DNA from: Macrophomina tecta
Lineage: Eukaryota > Ascomycota > Dothideomycetes > Botryosphaeriales > Botryosphaeriaceae
Assembly: GCA_024180945.1 (NCBI GenBank)
Contig: JAKSGN010000033.1
Location: 744,001 to 808,000 of the forward strand
Direction: 5' to 3'
DNA length: 64,000 nt
Below the pieces are notes generated by a model. It was given only the letters and a program-made list of their open reading frames with translations, had not been told where the DNA came from and ran no database searches. A program made the translations under genes and the position numbers. Below are positions 23,488 through 35,004 of this stretch, piece by piece. Position 1 is the stretch's first letter. Every line of letters begins with the position of its first letter.

Positions 23488-24961
23488 TCACCAGTAGCCT
23501 GCAGCGCCACTCTGTCCCAGCTTCCCAGTCTGGTCTGCTCCCGTCTCGGGTAGCATTCCCGCCGGCTTGTCCTGGTCGGCCGTCTTGTCCCCGCGCTGCA
23601 GCTGGCGGATGACTCGGCCCAGCCGTTCGATCCCTTCGCCGAGTCGGTCCACGTCTTCCCAGCTAAAGCAAAGTCGGATGTCACATGGGAAATTCACCTC
23701 AGCCGAGTCACCGGGCACCTCGAACAGCTCGCCCTCCGCAACGATCAAGTTCTCCTGCTCCATGGCCACGCGCGCAACCTCGGCGCCTTTCAGCGGTGGA
23801 GGCAGCGAGAGCCAGACAAAATATCCGCCCGCCACTTCTCTGCCTGGCTGTGGCAGCTTGACCCCGAGAGGCACGAGATGTTCCTCGATGGCAGCCATCA
23901 TCGCCCGATAACGCGCAGCATACGCAGGGCGCAGCGTCCCGGCAATGTGCGTCTGGAGCCGACCAGACTCGATGAGCTGCGACACGTACGTCGAGGTTAG
24001 CTGCGATGGTGCTCCGCCGGACCTGGACGTGCCAGCCTGCGAAATGCCGTACGCAAGCTTTGTGGTACCTTCGACCCAGCCAGTCCTGAGACCAGGTCCC
24101 GCGATTTTACTGAAGCTGCCGTTGCTTGCTACGTTTCCGAAGCCATCTGCTCCGTCTCTTTCAGATCCGCCGTCCAAGAAACGATCGATATCGACAATCC
24201 TAGGCAGCGGCGCTTTGTTCAAGCCCGATGGATCTGAGTCACTTGCTGCAGGCCAATGCAGAAAGTCGTAGACGTCGTCGCATACAATCAGTGCGTCGTA
24301 GTCCCGGGCTAGTTTCACCAGTTCCTTCCGCCGCTCCAGTGGCATTGTCACGGAGGAAGGATTCGCAAAGGAGGGGACGACGTAGATGAGGTGACGGTAG
24401 ATTTTCCGCCAGGGCCGAGCAGGCTTCAGTGTCTTACATTGCGTCAACTGATATGCAGGCAGCCTCGGTCGTTTGGTAACATACCGGCTTTGCGTGGCCA
24501 CCTTCCCTCGCCTTCTCCTCGCTCTTTGTTATCTCCCGTCGCAGGAAGGCCACATCAATGCCGTCGTCGTCTTCTGGCACGGAACGCAATTTCCCGGCGA
24601 AACCAGCATCTTCGAAGATGCGGAAGCTCAGAAAGTAGGCGGGCGAGCTGATCCAAATATTTCGGGTGGAAATTGGGTCGGAGAAGACCTGGAGGATGCA
24701 TCCCAAGTTCTGCGACGCTCCTCCCGTGATTGTAATCCTCTCATCCGTCACCGGCTCGCTCGGATGGTAGAAATCCGTCAGCCACGCAGCAATGGATTTG
24801 CGGGCCCCCGGGTCTCCCGGATCAGGGCCGTACAGTAATCCCGGGAAAGCGATGTCAGAGCGCGTCAAGACCGTGTCTGCTGCATGTTTGATGGCGGCTG
24901 TGGGGAGCAACGACGTGTTGGGCCAGCCGCGGAGGAGGTTGATGAGGGGTTTCGTGGCCAT
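23488..24961 (-). CDS. PLP-dependent class I/II aminotransferase (YER152C / 2-aminoadipate-like)
   Basis: Model join(24485..24961, 23488..24432) on the minus strand gives 473 aa with a 52-nt intron (GTATGT donor, GTTGAC branch). A second AG nine bases on gives a 3-residue shorter protein. The N-terminus INLLRGWPNTSLLP followed by LLYGPDPGDPGARKSIAAWL is typical of the MocR/LysN-like fold type I group that includes yeast YER152C. Further hallmarks are YVVPSFANPSSVTMPLERR, DDVYDFLHW, and SFSKIAGPGLRTGW, whose lysine (about residue 268) should bind PLP. The C-terminal IRLCFSWEDVDRLGEGIERL block is present. Substrate specificity (aminoadipate, aromatic or other amino acids) cannot be read from sequence. 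Confidence 0.88.
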
Positions 24962-26338
24962 TGCAGTGGCTTTGTTGACGTTTGCGCCACCAGGGCGAAT
25001 TATTTGCGAGGTCGGCGCGGGTGTTCGTCAGCATCGGCAGCTCCACACACTCGCTTGCTCTAACCTTACTCTACGTGACGGCTAGCGGACCGCTCGCGAC
25101 AGAGCACGCATCCGGAAATGCTTGGCATTGATTCCGCAGCAGGATTGCGTCAACGGCCAGCTAGAAACATGCCGGGCAGGCCGGACTCGTGTCTTGCAGC
25201 AACCCGAACATACACGCCTGTTTCCTGCGCCAGCCGCCCGCTAAAGCTCCCTACTCTCTCGGGCGGGACCCTTTGTCCGGCACCTACCGCAGCCGGAGGT
25301 CAGTGTGCTGCTTCTAGGGGATGGTGGATGATGAGGGCCGATCATGGATATTGTCTAAGATTGAGCGCGCAGAGCAAAATAATGGGTCAACGTGGGGCGC
25401 GCGGAGCTCGGTGGCCAGGGGAGGCAATCTGCTGTCCCCGTGGCACCGCAGGCATCAGCACCCGTACACGTACAACAACTGGCCGCGCAGACGTGCGGCT
25501 GGGAGCTGCGGTCGGGAGCCAGCTCGGGGCGGGCTGGGCCTGGCCTGACAGCTGCGACCAAGTTTTCTCTGGCCGGCCGCCAGCGCACGCTCGCTCGGCG
25601 CTCGGCGCAGGACTGCGTGGCCGCGTGCCGGAAACATCATTTGCTCCAAACAGCGCATCTGCCGGCCACGATGCCGGATGGACGCTGCGCATGAGAAAAA
25701 AGAGCGCAGGGTGAGGCTCATTGATGAGGGTAGACTTATCGATAGGGCGCGATATAAATAATCATGCCCCGTTCCGCGGGCCCGGACCAGGCCAGGCAAC
25801 GCCTCCTGGGCGGGCGGCGGGCGGGCGGCGGGCTGTTGGCAGCTGGCCCGGTGCGGGAGCCCTCCGCCATCGCAGGCCGCGATGATGTCAGGCTGGCGAT
25901 GGCAACGGCACCCAGCCAGTGCGCGGCGCCGGCGCGCTCGACCAGCCTTCCGCGAGCATCTCGCCCTGCAAAAGGCCTGGTGGCAGCAGATCGGTATACG
26001 GCTGCTGAGGGTACGGGCCACTCGTGATTGATGACGGCGAGGCCAATGGCCGCCTGAGCTGCGCCCACACGCCCACCTCGCCCAAGCCACCCCAGACGAC
26101 GCAACAGATCGACCGTGCTGCCGAAGCTTGTCGCATTGCCCTGACAGTCCCTTAAAATTTACGTTACGTGTTGCTCCCACGCTCCCCCTCTGCTGCCGAA
26201 ACAGCCGCCGCTCCTATTCTACACTGCTTCTCTTCCTATTTTCCTCCATTACTACTTACGTGCAAACCCTTCTCCTTTCCCCAAGATCACTGAATATTGC
26301 GTTGCGCGGCGCGCGGGAAGGCCCTCCAACCACCCACC
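24962..26338. promoter_or_regulatory. divergent intergenic region of aminotransferase and DUF8004-like genes
   Basis: The 1.4 kb between two divergent start codons is GC-rich without a recognisable gene. The plus-side end is a T/C-rich tract (about 26190-26280) leading to CCACCATGTC. Long frames on both strands here are compositional. Confidence 0.4.
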
Positions 26339-29056
26339 ATGTCATCAGCCGCGAAGCGCCTGACCTCCCTCTTCAACCTGTCCTCGCTCAACTTGGCCGA
26401 CGCCGCGAAGCAGGAGCCGCCTGCCGCAGAGGCCGAGTCGACTTCGCGGGGCAGACGCCGCTCCATTTCCTCGAGGTTGAGCAGATCTCAAAGCCGCGAC
26501 CGCTCGTCCTCAGCTCAGCCGCCCGTAGCAGTCGAAGAGCCGCCAGTTCCGCCCATTCCCCAGAGTATCGATCGCCGGTCGACAATCCGGAGCTTCGTCG
26601 ACGATGGCGGCGACCTTCCTCTCCCTCCGCCCGTCCGCGTCGACTCTGCCTCGCGTTGCTCCTCGCGCAACTCTTCCCGCCCAGGTAGCCAGATGCGCCC
26701 GGACAGCGAAGCCTCCCTCCGCCCCGATTCCGTCCTCCTGCAGGTCACCGCGGATGGCCACCTCGATCCCGGCAATGCCGCCGCCTCAAACAAGCTCAAG
26801 AGGAAGTCTTTCTTTGGGTCCAAGACCAGAAAGAGCGCAGTAGAGCCGTCTGGGCCACAAGCTTGGATCGTAGGCCACGAGGGAAAGCCTGAGTACAACG
26901 TTTCATTGTTGCAGAACGCGGAACAGCTGCCGGAGCTGTGGGACGAGCAAGGAGATACCTATGTCTACCTGTACCCCCGCTCGTCTGGGAGAGGCCCCTG
27001 TTTCAAGGTCGACTCCACCATCTATGCCTCCTCGACCGTCCTTACACAACTTGCGTACGGTGGAATTTACAGCAGCCCAGCCATCGAGACTGGCGACCGG
27101 AGAGGGACGCTGGACACGCAGGTGCAGAGCATGGACGCCAACGCCCAGAACTCATCTCCGGTATCGCCGAACACCCCGCGCGCTTCGGACATCGAGAGCG
27201 AGGACGTCAGCTCGAAGGCCTCAAGAGAACTGATGAACGATTCGCTAGAATTGCCAAACTCGGAAATCCATCTGTACCTCCCGCTCAAGCTGAGCAGCGA
27301 TGGCCAAGTACCAAGTCCTGGCGGCACGGCCCCACCAATGACTCCTGACGATCTGGAGACTTTCATCGCCACAAGAAACTTGTTTGCGTTCTTGGTAGGC
27401 CAGTCATTGGTAGCCACGCCCTCGCGCCAAACTATCTTTGCCATTTTCTTGCAAATTTCGGAGCTATTGAAGCACTACGAATTCTCCAACCTTGATGGTT
27501 CGACTTTTGGAGAAATTGCAGCATCGAGTTTCGACAGCTACGTGGACGAGCTGCACCTGGCCGATGTCAGGGCAAGTCGTGAGAAGACAATCGAGGGCAT
27601 TGTGCTGGGTGAGCGCATGCGCTCCGTTATGCTGTACAACGAGGCTTTCGTGCACGCTGTTGGCAAGTACGAGCAGATCAAGAACGCCGGAAGCCCCAAG
27701 TTTGACATGATCTCACGAAACACCCGTGACCGCATGGAAAGAGCGTCGATGGACTTGGAAATCAGGTTGAGGAATTTCACTGCGAGATTGACCGACTTTG
27801 ACTTCCCCGGCGTCTTCTCTGGCATCATGAACAGCAAGACTTACGAAGAGCGTAAAACGGTGCGATTCGACGCTTGGCGTAACGCATTTATGGCGACCAG
27901 GAAGCATGTCATCAGCTATTACAAGTCGAAGTACGGCGCCTGGCCGCCGAAGGCCAATTCGAAGAAAAACAATCTGGAAACGGATGGTTTGAACAGGATC
28001 GTTCTGCAGGATCTCTACCACGACTTCTCTTGCCTGTACGACCTCCTGGTTGACCGCGAGAATCTGACCACGCGCACTATGGATTCCGCTCCTGGGGACG
28101 ACGAAAACGCAGAGCCGATGTTCCGTGCGCTTCGCTTGGTTCTCAGCGAGTACGATCGCAGCGTTCCGCCCTTCCAGCCTCCTATTCCTTTTGACTGCCC
28201 CATGCTTCCGGATCTTCGCTTGACTCGCAGCGACTACGGAACCGGTGACGAGAAGAAGGACACCAAGGCTCGCAAGAAGGATCTCAAGGATGATGAAATT
28301 GCTCAGATGATGAAGAAGACTCACAACGAAGACGCGGACATTTCAAACCCTTTCCTCGATTCCTTCAGGCAGCTGGAGAAGTCTTCGATGCACAGGAAAA
28401 ACATTGACGAAATCCGCGACCTCCGTATTGGCCACTGGCTCTTCATGTACGCCGTTATCCAGTCTCTGCCTATGCTCGTCATCGACGCACCTGGCGTCAA
28501 GTGGACCAAAGGGGTCGAGTACTTCTTGTGCGAGCCCCCTCGTTCCGGCGTGCCATGGGCCAAGGACGTCAAGAACCAAGGGCGCGCATGGTATGGCATC
28601 GCGGGCGGTTCCGGCGTGGTCTCCCTGCCGTCGGACCTCGTCGAGCACGGCGTCGAGGGCGTGTACCGCCGCAGCCACTGCTGGCAGATGGCGGAGAAGT
28701 GGAGCATGGACCAGCCCGGCATGGACATCGATCCGGCGGCGGCGGCGCCGGCGGCGGGTGCCAACATGATTCCAGGCGCGGCCGGAGAGGACCTCAACGA
28801 GCCCCTCCCAGAGCCTGGCATGCCCAGGCTCCGCGCGGGTTCGCGGGCGAGCAGCATCGACCGCCGGAGCCATGTCCGCGAGAGTGTCATGCTTGGCCTG
28901 GAGGCCTTGCCGCTGCCCACGGGCGTCTCGCCGACCGGAGAGATGCCCCGCCCCGTCAGCAGCCACAGCAACGACCCGACCAAGACGTTCGATTCCATCA
29001 TCGGCGCGGCGCCGCAGAAGGGCAAGAAGAGGGAGAAGTCGAGGCTCGCTTCTTAG
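26339..29056 (+). CDS. fungal DUF8004-like protein of unknown function
   Basis: A single exon of 905 aa. The ATG at 26339 has a strong context (CCACCATGTC) and starts MSSAAKRLTSLFNLSS; the frame runs 14 codons further upstream without support. Residues 1-170 are Ser/Arg-rich and probably disordered. The folded part begins near KSFFGSKTRK, AWIVGHEGKPEYN and DTYVYLYPR, continues with IHLYLPLKL and FIATRNLFAFLVGQSLVATP, and a long helical block includes SSFDSYVDELHLADVRASREK, KHVISYYKSKYGAWPPKA and LQDLYHDFSCLYDLLVDREN. The C-terminus has GVEYFLCEPPRSGVPWA and a basic tail. I know this combination from uncharacterised filamentous-fungal proteins; the family name is from memory. No signal peptide or membrane segment is visible. 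Confidence 0.8.
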   Translation: MSSAAKRLTSLFNLSSLNLADAAKQEPPAAEAESTSRGRRRSISSRLSRSQSRDRSSSAQPPVAVEEPPVPPIPQSIDRRSTIRSFVDDGGDLPLPPPVRVDSASRCSSRNSSRPGSQMRPDSEASLRPDSVLLQVTADGHLDPGNAAASNKLKRKSFFGSKTRKSAVEPSGPQAWIVGHEGKPEYNVSLLQNAEQLPELWDEQGDTYVYLYPRSSGRGPCFKVDSTIYASSTVLTQLAYGGIYSSPAIETGDRRGTLDTQVQSMDANAQNSSPVSPNTPRASDIESEDVSSKASRELMNDSLELPNSEIHLYLPLKLSSDGQVPSPGGTAPPMTPDDLETFIATRNLFAFLVGQSLVATPSRQTIFAIFLQISELLKHYEFSNLDGSTFGEIAASSFDSYVDELHLADVRASREKTIEGIVLGERMRSVMLYNEAFVHAVGKYEQIKNAGSPKFDMISRNTRDRMERASMDLEIRLRNFTARLTDFDFPGVFSGIMNSKTYEERKTVRFDAWRNAFMATRKHVISYYKSKYGAWPPKANSKKNNLETDGLNRIVLQDLYHDFSCLYDLLVDRENLTTRTMDSAPGDDENAEPMFRALRLVLSEYDRSVPPFQPPIPFDCPMLPDLRLTRSDYGTGDEKKDTKARKKDLKDDEIAQMMKKTHNEDADISNPFLDSFRQLEKSSMHRKNIDEIRDLRIGHWLFMYAVIQSLPMLVIDAPGVKWTKGVEYFLCEPPRSGVPWAKDVKNQGRAWYGIAGGSGVVSLPSDLVEHGVEGVYRRSHCWQMAEKWSMDQPGMDIDPAAAAPAAGANMIPGAAGEDLNEPLPEPGMPRLRAGSRASSIDRRSHVRESVMLGLEALPLPTGVSPTGEMPRPVSSHSNDPTKTFDSIIGAAPQKGKKREKSRLAS

Positions 29057-29945
29057 ATAAGAGAAGCTCCATGATACTACGGCAGCGGTTTTTCCATAAA
29101 AGTTGGGATGTGGATCTCTTTTTCTTTTTTTTTCTTTGCTTGTTTTGCACTCTTGGGGGAGGGTCAGTTGTAATCTTTTCAAAATACCACGCGGACGTGG
29201 CAGCATCAGAGAGGCGTTGGATTTGTTTCCTGTTACTCTTGGAAATCTTATTTTATTTGGATTACGGAGAAGGTGGGGGATCTTTTCATTTTTGGGGTGC
29301 GGCATCTTTTGCGCACATAATAATGTCGAGAACAAGGGACATATACCAAGAAAAGGCATTTTTAGTACAGAGAGCAGTCTAGAGCGAGTAAATGCGATGC
29401 ACAAATATTTATTCTTAGACTCGCTCTTCTTGTCAAGACTGTCGCTCGTATATCGTAGATCTCGTAATTGTTTCGTCCCCGATTGCTCGGTTTCCGACGG
29501 GGAAGGAAGAGACCCTGCGCTTTGCGGGCTGCCGAAGTCGGCACCACCCCGGTCCAAAAAAACACGGGCAAACACGCACGGCGCGCAGCTATCTGGGGTT
29601 GGGTGCTTGTGGAATTTCCACCCAGCTCCGGTTTAGTCACCGCGAAACTCTCTACACACCTTGCTTCCCACCGCCCACGCCGGGCGCCGACCCCCCTCGA
29701 GACACGCTTTCAATTAATTCCTCTTCATTCGCGGCACGTCCTGGCAATCTTTCCACGCGTACTCGAGGGAGCCAAACTCCGCGAGACGACACGTTCCTCG
29801 AATCAAGCCGCGTGCGAGACACGCCCCGCGCGTTTTGGACCCTCACTAGCTTCTCGTCCTTCGGTTCGAAACGCACACGAAGCACGCCGTCGGAAACTGT
29901 TTATTCTGTACCCTGCCGAGGAGCGCGAAACACGAATTCAGGGAA
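29057..29945. other. intergenic, DUF8004-like 3' end to sideroflexin leader
   Basis: No gene is recognised. T-rich tracts at about 29115-29135 suit a 3' processing region. The 250 bp before the sideroflexin start are C-rich leader sequence. Confidence 0.45.
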
Positions 29946-31348
29946 ATGTCGGCGTCGCTACCGGGGAGCCGCGCACTGCCGGCTTCGCAGTATGATTTGA
30001 GCACGTATTGGGGCCGTGTGCGCCATGCGGCGGATATTTCTGATCCGAGGTGAGCTATAATTTTAGTGTGTTGGTGGGAGAGAGGTGGCGTGGCGCTGAG
30101 TCTCCGGTCTTTTCATTTTTTTTTGGGAGAGAATGATGGATGGAAGAGGCCGGTGGTAATTGGGTTGTTTGAAAGGCGCGCATGGAGGAGGCACGTATAC
30201 GCGCACCTGGGGAGGTGCTTCCATGGCGTTTCTCGGAGAGATTGCAATTGTGGTGTTGGCGGACGTGGGCAGAGTTCTTGAGGGCTAATACGACTGCCGG
30301 TTCACAGGACGTTGTTGACCGGCTCGAAGGGACTGGCGCACGCAAAGGAGTTGGTGTCGGCATACAAGCAGGGCAAGATCGAGCACATGACGCCGGAGCT
30401 GTGGAAGGCGAAGAAGACTATCGACTCCACACTACATCCCGGTGTGTACTCCGTGCAGCGAGAGGATAGGGGACTTTTGGAGCTGATTGCAGTGGCGCAG
30501 ACACGGGCGAACCGGTCTTCCTCCCCTTCCGCATGTCCTGCTACGTACTTTCCAACTTGGTCGTCACGGCGGGCATGCTCACGCCTAATCTGGGTGTAGG
30601 TTCTACCTAGTCCGCATGGGAACTGTGCGAGAGAGCTGACAGCAATGCCTCCCCATAGACGGTCGGCACCCTGGGCTGGCAAATAGCCAACCAGTCGCTG
30701 AACGTCGCTATCAACAACGCCAATGCCAACAAGTCCACGCCGCTCTCGACTAGCCAAATAGCAAAGTCGTACTTCATGGCCGTCGGCGCCTCCTGCGGCG
30801 TGGCCTACGGCCTCAACTCGATCGTGCCACGCCTCAAGAACGTCTCGCCCAACACGCGCACCATCCTGTCGCGGCTGGTGCCCTTCGCTGCCGTCGTGTC
30901 GGCGGGCGTGGTCAATGTCTTCCTCATGCGCGGCGAGGAGATCCGCCGCGGAATCGACGTGTTCCCCGTGCTGAGCGAGGAGGAGAAGCGCAAGGCCGAG
31001 GAGGCGGGCGACGAGTCGGCCGGCCAGAAGAGCCTGGGCAAGAGCAAGACAGCGGCCAAGCTGGCGGTCGGCGAGACGGCGCTCAGCCGCGTGCTGAACG
31101 CGACGCCCATCATGGTCGTGCCGCCGCTGGTGCTGGTGCGCCTGCAGAAGACGGAGTGGCTCCGTCAGCGGCCGCGCTTGACGACGCCAGTGAACCTGGG
31201 CCTGATCCTCGCGACGTCGCTGTTCGCGCTGCCGTTTGCGCTGGCGATTTTCCCGCAGAGGCAGGCGATCAGCGCGAGGAAGCTGGAGCCAGAGTTTTGG
31301 GAGAAGGGTGGCGAAGGCGGGATGGTGGAGTTTAATCGCGGTATCTAG
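29946..31348 (+). CDS. mitochondrial sideroflexin (SFXN/Fsf1-type transporter)
   Basis: CDS is join(29946..30049, 30308..30441, 30501..30595, 30659..31348), 340 aa. Sideroflexins are inner-membrane carriers; the human SFXN1 member imports serine. The start MSASLPGSRALPASQYDLSTYWGRVRHAADISDPR is the conserved amphipathic opening, then LLTGSKGLAHAKELVSAYK, EPVFLPFRMSCYV, ANQSLNVAINNANANKS (the NxSxNxxxNYxNxN-like signature), SYFMAVGASCGVAYGLN and hydrophobic spans near VPFAAVVSAGVVNVFLMRG and LGLILATSLFALPFALAIF. The motif R-G-x-E-I..G is retained. The first intron is long (258 nt); the others are 59 and 63 nt. A Glu/Lys/Ala-rich insert (EEKRKAEEAGDESAGQKS) follows the central region. All joins keep frame. 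Confidence 0.93.
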
Positions 31349-31962
31349 GTGTGGGCGGGTCACAGCATAGAGGCTACGAAAAAGGAACAAAAGAAAAACA
31401 CATTGGGTTCGCGGCGTTAGAGTGCAAAGAGATAGATTAGAGGGGAAAGATCCAGGCAGAAGCAATCGCTGCAGGATTCAGCCAAGTCGGATGAAGTCCG
31501 ACTGGTGACAAAGAGAAAAGAAATAGAAGCCAGATGTCACGACCGCACGGGTTTTCGAAAGCGGTAGAAGCATGATGATGTGCGCCCAAGCTTCTCGACG
31601 GGCAAGCCTATTGGTGGTGGACGGAGGCTTGGGAGCCGTTTCGGGAAGGCGGTCAGAGGGTGAGAGTGTCCAGGTGGCCGAACTGACAATGTGGCCGTTG
31701 GCAGAAACGAGCTGCCGGAGCCGTCACAAACTACAATAGAAACACGCGCCGTGTCCTCACCCACCAACCCCTCCCTCTTTTTGCCTTCAATTGCCCGGTC
31801 GAGCTGCGGCCATATTTCCCATCGGCTGTACGCTTAATGTCTACATCTCAGATATAACCGGCCCTTTTTCCTATATCAAGGATCGCTGATATCCCACCTC
31901 ATCCCAGAGCTTCCCCGAACAGCTCAGAAACGTTCGAAATCACCCCCATCTTGACAGCAAAC
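31349..31962. other. intergenic, promoter of the Lhs1-type gene
   Basis: The 614 bp between sideroflexin and the ER Hsp70 gene show no further gene. I looked for an unfolded-protein response element of the CAGCGTG or CCAAT-N9-CCACG type and found no convincing match. Confidence 0.45.
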
Positions 31963-34900
31963 ATGGCGCCACCGGGTCGCCGGCGCTACGGCGCCCTCAC
32001 CACCGTACTCGCCCTCTTCTGCCTCTTCGCCAGCACTGCCTCCGCCGCCTCCGCCGTCCTGGGCATCGATCTCGGCACATCCTACCTCAAGGGCGCCCTG
32101 GTCAAGCCTGGCATCCCGCTCGAGATCGTCCTCTCCAAGGACTCGAAGCGCAAGGAGGCCGCCGCCGTAGCCTTCAAGACGCCCCGGACTCCTCTCTCCG
32201 CCGCCGGCCCCGCCTTCCCCGAGCGCGCCTACGGCGGCGATGCCCTCGCCCTCTCCGCCCGCTTCCCCGCCGATGTCTACCCCAACCTCAAGCCGCTCCT
32301 CGGCCAGCGCATCGCGGAAGCCGGACACGCGCAAGAGTACCAGAAGCTGCACCCGGCGATCGAGGTCGTCGGTGTCGACGGCCGCGGCACCGTTGGGTTC
32401 CGCAGCCCGAGCTTCGAGGCGGACGCGCCGCCGTTCAGCGTCGAGGAGCTGCTGGCCATGGAGCTGCAGAACCTGCGCGAGAACGCCGAGACGATGGCGG
32501 GCAAGGGCACGCGCATCACCGACGCCGTCATCACCGTCCCGCCCTTCTACACGGCCGCCGAGAAGCGCGCTGTTGAGCTGGCGGCTGAGCTCGCGGGCTT
32601 GAAGGTCCTGGCGCTACTGAGCGACGGTGTCGCGGTCGGCCTCAACTACGCGACCAGCAGGACTTTCCCCAGCGTCAGTGAAGGCGGGAAGCCCGAGAAT
32701 CATCTCGTGTTCGATATGGGTGCGGGCTCGACGACGGCGACAGTGCTGAGATTCCAGGGTCGCACGGTCAAGGATGTGGGCCGCTTCAACAAGACGGTGC
32801 AGGAGGTGCAGGTTCTGGGCGCGGGTTGGGATAAGACTCTCGGCGGTGATGCGCTGAATGAGCTGATCATCGACGATATCATTGCCCAGTTCACAGAAAA
32901 TGCGGAGGCCAAGAAAGTCGGCGTTCAGGCTGAGGATGTCAGGAAGCACGGTCGCACCATGGCGAAGCTGTGGAAGGACGTCGAGAAGGTCCGCCAGGTT
33001 CTCAGCGCTAACCAGGAGTCTGGATCTAGCTGGGAGGGCCTCTACCAGGATGTGGATTTCAAGTACAAGATCTCTCGCTCGCACTTTGAAGAGTTGGCGG
33101 CTGGTCATGCGGCTCGTGTTGAGGGCCCTGTCAAGCGTGCACTTGAGGCGGCTGGCCTGAGCTTCGCTGACCTCGATTCCGTCATTCTCCACGGTGGTGC
33201 TGTGCGCACTCCGTTCGTGCAAAAGACGCTGGAAGGACTTGCTGGTGATGCTTCGAAGCTTCGCAGCAATGTCAACGCTGATGAGGCTGCTGTTTTTGGT
33301 GCTGCTTTCAAGGGCGCCGGTCTCTCTCCCAGCTTCCGCGTCAAGGAGATTCGTGACAGCGACACTGCTAACTACCCTGTCAACATGAAGTACACCTGGA
33401 ACCTGAAGGAACGCAACCAGAAGCTGTTCTCCGCTACTTCTCGCCAGGGCACCGTCAAGGAAATGCCTTTTAAGATGCTTGGGGATTTCGAGTTCTCCCT
33501 GTTCCAGCAGACTGATGAGGCGACCGAGCAGCCTATCCTGAGCGTCAGGACCGGCAATCTCACCGCGGTCGTTACCAACCTCATTGACAAGGAAGGCTGC
33601 GAACGTGAGGACATCAACACCAAGTTCTCCATCAGGCTCGACCCCACCACTGGCCTCCCCGAAATTGTCAAAGCTGAAGCCAGCTGTGAGGTCGATGAGA
33701 CTGAGAAGAAGGGTGGTGTTGTCGATGGCGTCAAGGACTTCTTCGGCTTCGGCTCCAAGGATGGCAAGCAGGAGCCCCTCAGTGATACTGAGGCTGCCGC
33801 CGACGAGACCACTGAATCCGTTGAGCCTGAGACCTCTTCTTCCGCGTCGGCCTCTGGCTCATCTACTTCTGAGGATGCTAAGGCTACCGAGTCCGCGGAG
33901 GCCAAGGTTCCCAAGAAGAAGACTGTTACCAGCAACATTCGCTTTAGCACTACTCGCGAGGGTTTTAAGAAGGTCCCGAAAGAGGAGATGAAGCGCATGA
34001 AGGATCGGTAAGTTCTTTTGAATGATGATTGTGCTAGCAGATCACTAATTCATTTCAGGCTTTCTGCTTTCGACGCTTCGGATAGGGCGCGCTTTGCCCG
34101 CGAGGCTGCACTGAACGAGCTTGAGGCCTACACTTACCGTTCACGCGATCTCCTCGAGGATGAAGGTTTCATCTCTGCCTCCACTGAGGCTCAGCGCACC
34201 GAGATCGAGACCAAGCTCCACGAAGTCAGCGAATGGTTGTACGGCGACGGCTCCGACGCCGAAGAGAAGGTCCTAAAGGCCAAGCATTCGGACCTTAAGG
34301 CCCTCATCGATCCAATCATCACCAGGAGGGACGAGTCACGCAAGCGGCCCGAGTCAATTCAGAAGGTCAAGGACGCCCTTGGCCAGACCGAGAACATAAT
34401 CAAGATTATAAAGGAATCCATTGAGAAGGCTGCCGAAGCCAGCTCCTCTTCTGCCGCCTCCGCTTCGTCTGCATCGGCAGCCTCGTCTTCGTCAACTCCC
34501 ACTCCCGAAGCTTCCGCCGAGGCCGACCCACTGGCTGACCTCGAGGAAGACGAGCCCGCCGCCTCCTCTTCCAACTCTGCCGAAGACGCACAGACTACAG
34601 AGCAACCCAGCTACCTGTCCCCCTACACGCAGGACGACCTCGAAGAGCTGACCAAGGCGCTCGAAGACGCGACAAAGTGGCTTGATGAGAAGCTCGCCGA
34701 GCAGGAGAAGCGTAAGGATACAGAGGATCCGGCCGTTTCGAGTAAGGATCTCGAGAAGAAGGCGAAGGATTTGAATGATGTGACATTAGAGCTGTTGCAG
34801 CGGAAGATTAATATGCCGGCTGGAGGTAACAAGAAGTCGGGTGGTGGAAAGAAGAGCGGGGGTAAGAAGGCGAGCGGGAAGAAGGGCGGAAAGAAGGATA

Positions 34901-35004
34901 AGAAGGCCGAAGAGAAGAAAGCGAAGGAGGCGGAGGCTGAGGTTGAGGGAGACAAAAAGGGCGAGGAGGAGGGTAAGCAGACGCCTGAGCATTCGGAACT
35001 CTAA
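31963..35004 (+). CDS. LHS1: ER lumenal Hsp70 nucleotide-exchange chaperone (Lhs1/ORP150-type)
   Basis: CDS is join(31963..34007, 34059..35004), 996 aa, with a 51-nt intron (GTAAGT donor, TTCAG acceptor). A signal peptide (ALTTVLALFCLFASTASA) leads into AVLGIDLGTSYLKGALVKPG, the phosphate-1 loop with the GTSYLK variant typical of this Hsp110-like group. VITVPPFYTAAEKRAVELAAELAGL, VFDMGAGSTTATVL (about 246-259) and the VILHGGAVRTPFVQ adenosine motif follow. The substrate-binding part has a long acidic Ser/Glu-rich loop, and the helical tail carries coiled-coil segments and Ala/Ser repeats. The protein ends in a Lys/Gly-rich tract and PEHSEL, an HDEL-like ER retrieval signal. In yeast Lhs1 exchanges nucleotide on Kar2 and supports translocation. 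The start at 31963 is the first ATG giving the signal peptide. Confidence 0.95.

Noticed and set aside
28343..29575. 410-codon minus-strand frame opposite the DUF8004-like gene
   Set aside because: It is antisense to a clear coding exon and its Arg/Ala/His-rich make-up is what the complementary frame of GC-rich codons gives.
30302..31465. 387-codon minus-strand frame opposite sideroflexin
   Set aside because: It crosses the introns of a well-supported gene on the other strand and has no domain features.
31349..31962. Possible unfolded-protein response element upstream of the Lhs1-type gene
   Set aside because: No sequence matches CAGCGTG, TGACGTG or the CCAAT-N9-CCACG arrangement closely enough.
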